From Coccinella septempunctata (taxonomy: Eukaryota > Arthropoda > Insecta > Coleoptera > Coccinellidae), in assembly GCF_907165205.1 (NCBI RefSeq), contig NC_058195.1, positions 13,764,001 through 13,828,000 of the forward strand: DNA of 64,000 bases. The letters run 5' to 3'. A program made the position numbers and the translations under genes. Below the pieces are notes generated by a model that was not told where the DNA came from, made no database searches, and saw only the letters and a list, made by a program, of their open reading frames with translations. Shown here piece by piece: positions 61,425 through 64,000 of the stretch. Positions within the stretch are counted from its first letter, which is position 1, and every line of letters begins with the position of its first letter.

Positions 61425-62206
61425 TACAGGGTGTTGTCAAAAGTGAGGTTTTTTTTGACAGATGATAGAACTCATCAATATAAATCGTTCAACCAAAAAT
61501 TGTCTATATAAAATATCCAAGATGGCTGAGATACAACCCCTGGAAGTTCGACAAAATTTCATTGAATTTCGAGTACGGGACTGTGGAAGGTGACTCCGGC
61601 ATCGCAAAAACGAAACAAAACATAAACATATGGCTGGACAATGAATAGTTCAGTACCAAGTTCATCGGATCAGATGCATCAGGTCACTTTTGAGATGATC
61701 ATAATTGTTGTGTCGTGGAATTTAGGGTAAAAAAAAAAAGAAAATCGAGGCAGTTTCTTGAAAGTGCTTATGTAAGTTATGTTGAAAAAGTGCTATGATG
61801 TTTCCCAATTTCATTCCATATTTGAGACGATTGTTGGAATGTTCGAACAAGAAGATTGTGATGCCCATTGTGAAAAAATTCGTGAATAATTTAGACGAGT
61901 TTTATTGGTGAGATTTTGAAGTATTATTCTATTTTTTACACTTGTGTCCTAAGTCTCCTCTGTCAGTTGGTATCGAGCCATTTCATAAAATCGTGTAAGT
62001 TACTTAAAAATAATTAGATTCGGCAATCCTAAGTTTCCATTTTCATTACCACGTAAATATCGAACGAGCCGTTATCCTAAACGAAACCACTGGGTCGAAT
62101 CTGGAGATAAGTTTTTTCCTACTGCTTTGCGATAATTCAGATAACAAACGGTCTAGGGTCATACTAGGATCTATTTCCTATTTCGGTAATCATTTTACAC
62201 CTTGTA
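61425..62206. mobile_element. 782-bp MITE with TACAGGGTGT ends
   Basis: The left end TACAGGGTGTTGTCAAAAG and right end TTTTACACCTTGTA are imperfect inverted repeats, with TA directly outside both (TSD). The body matches the truncated copy at 11699-12405. No coding sequence. Confidence 0.82.
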
Positions 62207-62216
62207 TATGATTCTA

Positions 62217-62388
62217 ATGGTAAGTGTCCATCTGAGATAAAATCTCGAGAGAAAGTTTCGAGATTAATCTCAGGGCGTTCATCTGAGCACTTGAGACACG
62301 TTCAGTCTCGGAGACTAGTATTGACTTGTGTCGGCGAGTGCTTGAGACTGCTCTCCAGACTATTTTGTCGCAGATGGACAGGTACCAT
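62217..62388. mobile_element. 172-bp MITE with TGTCCATCTG ends
   Basis: The left arm is ATGGTAAGTGTCCATCTGAG then ATAAAAT. The right arm, inverted, is ATGGTACCTGTCCATCTGCG then ACAAAAT. The inverted repeat is about 26 bases with five mismatches. Internal GAGAC/GTCTC words make further local stems. It lies only 10 bases from the MITE at 61425-62206. Confidence 0.75.
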
Positions 62389-62813
62389 AAGGCCAGCCAT
62401 TTTCTGTGATACAAAAAGCCTGTGAGATGTCACATGGTAACTAGCACAACCAGTTCAAAAGATATTTGTCCCTTCAGCAATCTCACCATTACCCTAGACC
62501 CCGCTCGGAGTAGTTCCAGTCCAGTACCTAGCTTTCTGATGTATATTGGTGAAAGCACCTCGATCTTTTTTCCTGTGTGCGCGTCGAGGAGTATTCTTTC
62601 AGAGTGTTGTTGTATTGTGCACTTCCTATTGTTGGACTGCTACCTTACCCTGATCTTTCGCAAGCTCACAAGAAGTTTAAGGTGATATGCTTTTAAGTTA
62701 AAGTGATATTTTGGTCGAAAGTTCGTCGGTATTTTTTTTTTTCGTTGTAACCTCATTGCCCTGGCACCCACAGAAGAATGCCTTCAAGTCCATCTAGTGC
62801 ATATTATTCATAT
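62389..62813. other. Intergenic DNA with a stop-sparse minus frame
   Basis: The minus strand between about 62450 and 62610 can be read without stops, for example ERILLDAHTGKKIEVLSPIY, but I recognise no family. It may be a fragment of a transposon protein. Confidence 0.3.
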
Positions 62814-64000
62814 AGTTGGGGAGCCGAAGAGGGAATTCGAGATTTACTCGAGCATGTCAGATTAATACAAGGAGAGATACATTGGACCTGTAGAGTACCT
62901 CTACCAAAAATTAGACCTGTATATAAGGGGAATTGTCTATGACTGCCTGTCAGAAAAGTAAGAAAAAAGAACATTATACATACCTACTCGTGCGTGTCAG
63001 ATTAAGATATATAAGAGGTTAATTACATGTTGCAAAGTATTATTCTCTTAATCTGACAATTTAAGCGTGACGAAAATATGTGGGAGGGCGCCAAAGTTGC
63101 AAAAAAAGACACATGTACATTCTCGTACGTTGGCGTTTTTTTTTATTTTGAAGTTAATGATTCAAGAATAATTAACTGACAGTCTCAGCAATCCGAAACA
63201 ATAAAAATTGGCCGTAAAGGTCACAGAAATCAGTTTTTTTGAATTATCTCCTCCCCTGGGCTTCAAACTTTTCCGCATTCATTATTAAAGTTGTAGATCA
63301 TAACATTTCCTACAAATTTTGTAACAAGCAATTTTTTCTACGTTCAAAGGGTTTTGAGATATATGGCGATTAATGTACATCAGACTGGGTTTCTACATTG
63401 ACCTTGGCCTTCCGTATGTACGGCTAAGCACCTCGCCCTTATAGCCCTCTAACTCGAAAACGATCGAGAGTATGTAAAATTGCTTCAGACAAAAGGTGTA
63501 GAGAATTTCATTATCAACATCTTTCATAATGAATACAAAAACGATTTGAGGTACAGGCAAGAAGATATTCGAAAAAAAATGCATTTTCATCATCTTCAAA
63601 GTGTAAGATTAAGAAAACCCCCCTGATTAGTGTCAGATTAATGGGTCAACACGTCTACAATACCAAGATTCACCATCTGTATGAAAATCTGTCCCGCTCG
63701 AGTATGTAGGTACAAGTAGCGATTTTTTTTTAACATTTTCAAAAGACCGCTGTGACCTTGCGTCACGTCCAAATTGTCAGTCCCTTGAAAAGTAGCTTAC
63801 TTTGGATCCAATTAACATATCCTCCAAAAATCTGACAAGTTCGAGAAATTCTTTTTTTACCATTTTCAACTTCCGTACGGCCAGCCCCACCACGCAAACT
63901 GTCAGATTAACATGAATTTATTATCAGAGACACGTAGGACATATACAGTATCTTAATCTGACACGCTCGAGTATGTACACATGACGATTTTTTTTACATC
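62814..64000 (-). mobile_element. AGTTGGGGAG-ended modular element, copy 2, partial
   Basis: This is an inverted copy of 47025-48272. It starts AGTTGGGGAGCCGAAGA, then ACTCGAGCATGTCAGATTAA, and follows the other copy through its whole length to the window edge. By comparison roughly 140 bases of the far end lie outside. It carries the same CTCGAG/TCAGATTAA modules near 62850, 62985, 63690 and 63960. Point differences and small indels are frequent but the overall order is preserved. Confidence 0.85.

Overview
This window is nuclear DNA of an animal, almost certainly an insect. It is AT-rich and gene-poor, has intron-containing coding remnants, and is packed with DNA transposons (mariner, Tc1, pogo, PIF/Harbinger, hAT and CACTA-like) and non-LTR retrotransposon fragments of the kinds common in insects. 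A beetle is my guess from the mix of repeats, but no host gene confirms it. I recognise no intact host gene anywhere in the 64 kb. Every coding sequence I can identify derives from a transposon or is truncated.

Layout. From 0 to 14.5 kb there is decayed intergenic DNA with a mariner relic (3.15-3.9 kb), a second Tc1/mariner-superfamily relic (4.6-4.9 kb), a pogo-type DNA-binding remnant (9.65-9.86 kb), foldback repeats and the first copy of a 1.1 kb TACTCC-ended MITE. At 14.5-16.26 kb lies a hAT element with an 8-bp target duplication, and a 5'-truncated LINE is nested inside it. At 17.7-22.3 kb there is a 24-copy, 175-bp satellite with higher-order structure, bracketed by hAT-like ends. At 23.9-33.4 kb three arrays of a ~37-bp minisatellite flank two near-identical hAT copies (one complete with an 8-bp duplication, one broken), a three-exon fragment of a DUF4806-type gene and a 338-codon CACTA-like transposase remnant. 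At 35.1-44.0 kb two oppositely oriented copies of the TACTCC MITE flank a 2.6 kb element with ~460-bp terminal inverted repeats, which itself holds a nested MITE.

From 44 to 50.5 kb come LINE RNase H and 3'-end fragments, an unusual 1.25 kb AGTTGGGGAG-ended element full of repeated CTCGAG/TCAGATTAA modules, a Tc1 C-terminus and a PIF/Harbinger N-terminus. From 51.5 kb to the end there is a 429-bp MITE, a LINE reverse transcriptase remnant, two adjacent MITEs at 61.4-62.4 kb, and an inverted second copy of the AGTTGGGGAG element that runs off the window.

The elements do not form a pathway. The window records layered transposition: nesting order, TA versus 8-bp target duplications and duplicated copies give relative ages. 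The most unusual objects are the indel-free 175-bp satellite inside hAT-like ends, the modular AGTTGGGGAG family and the long-TIR foldback element.
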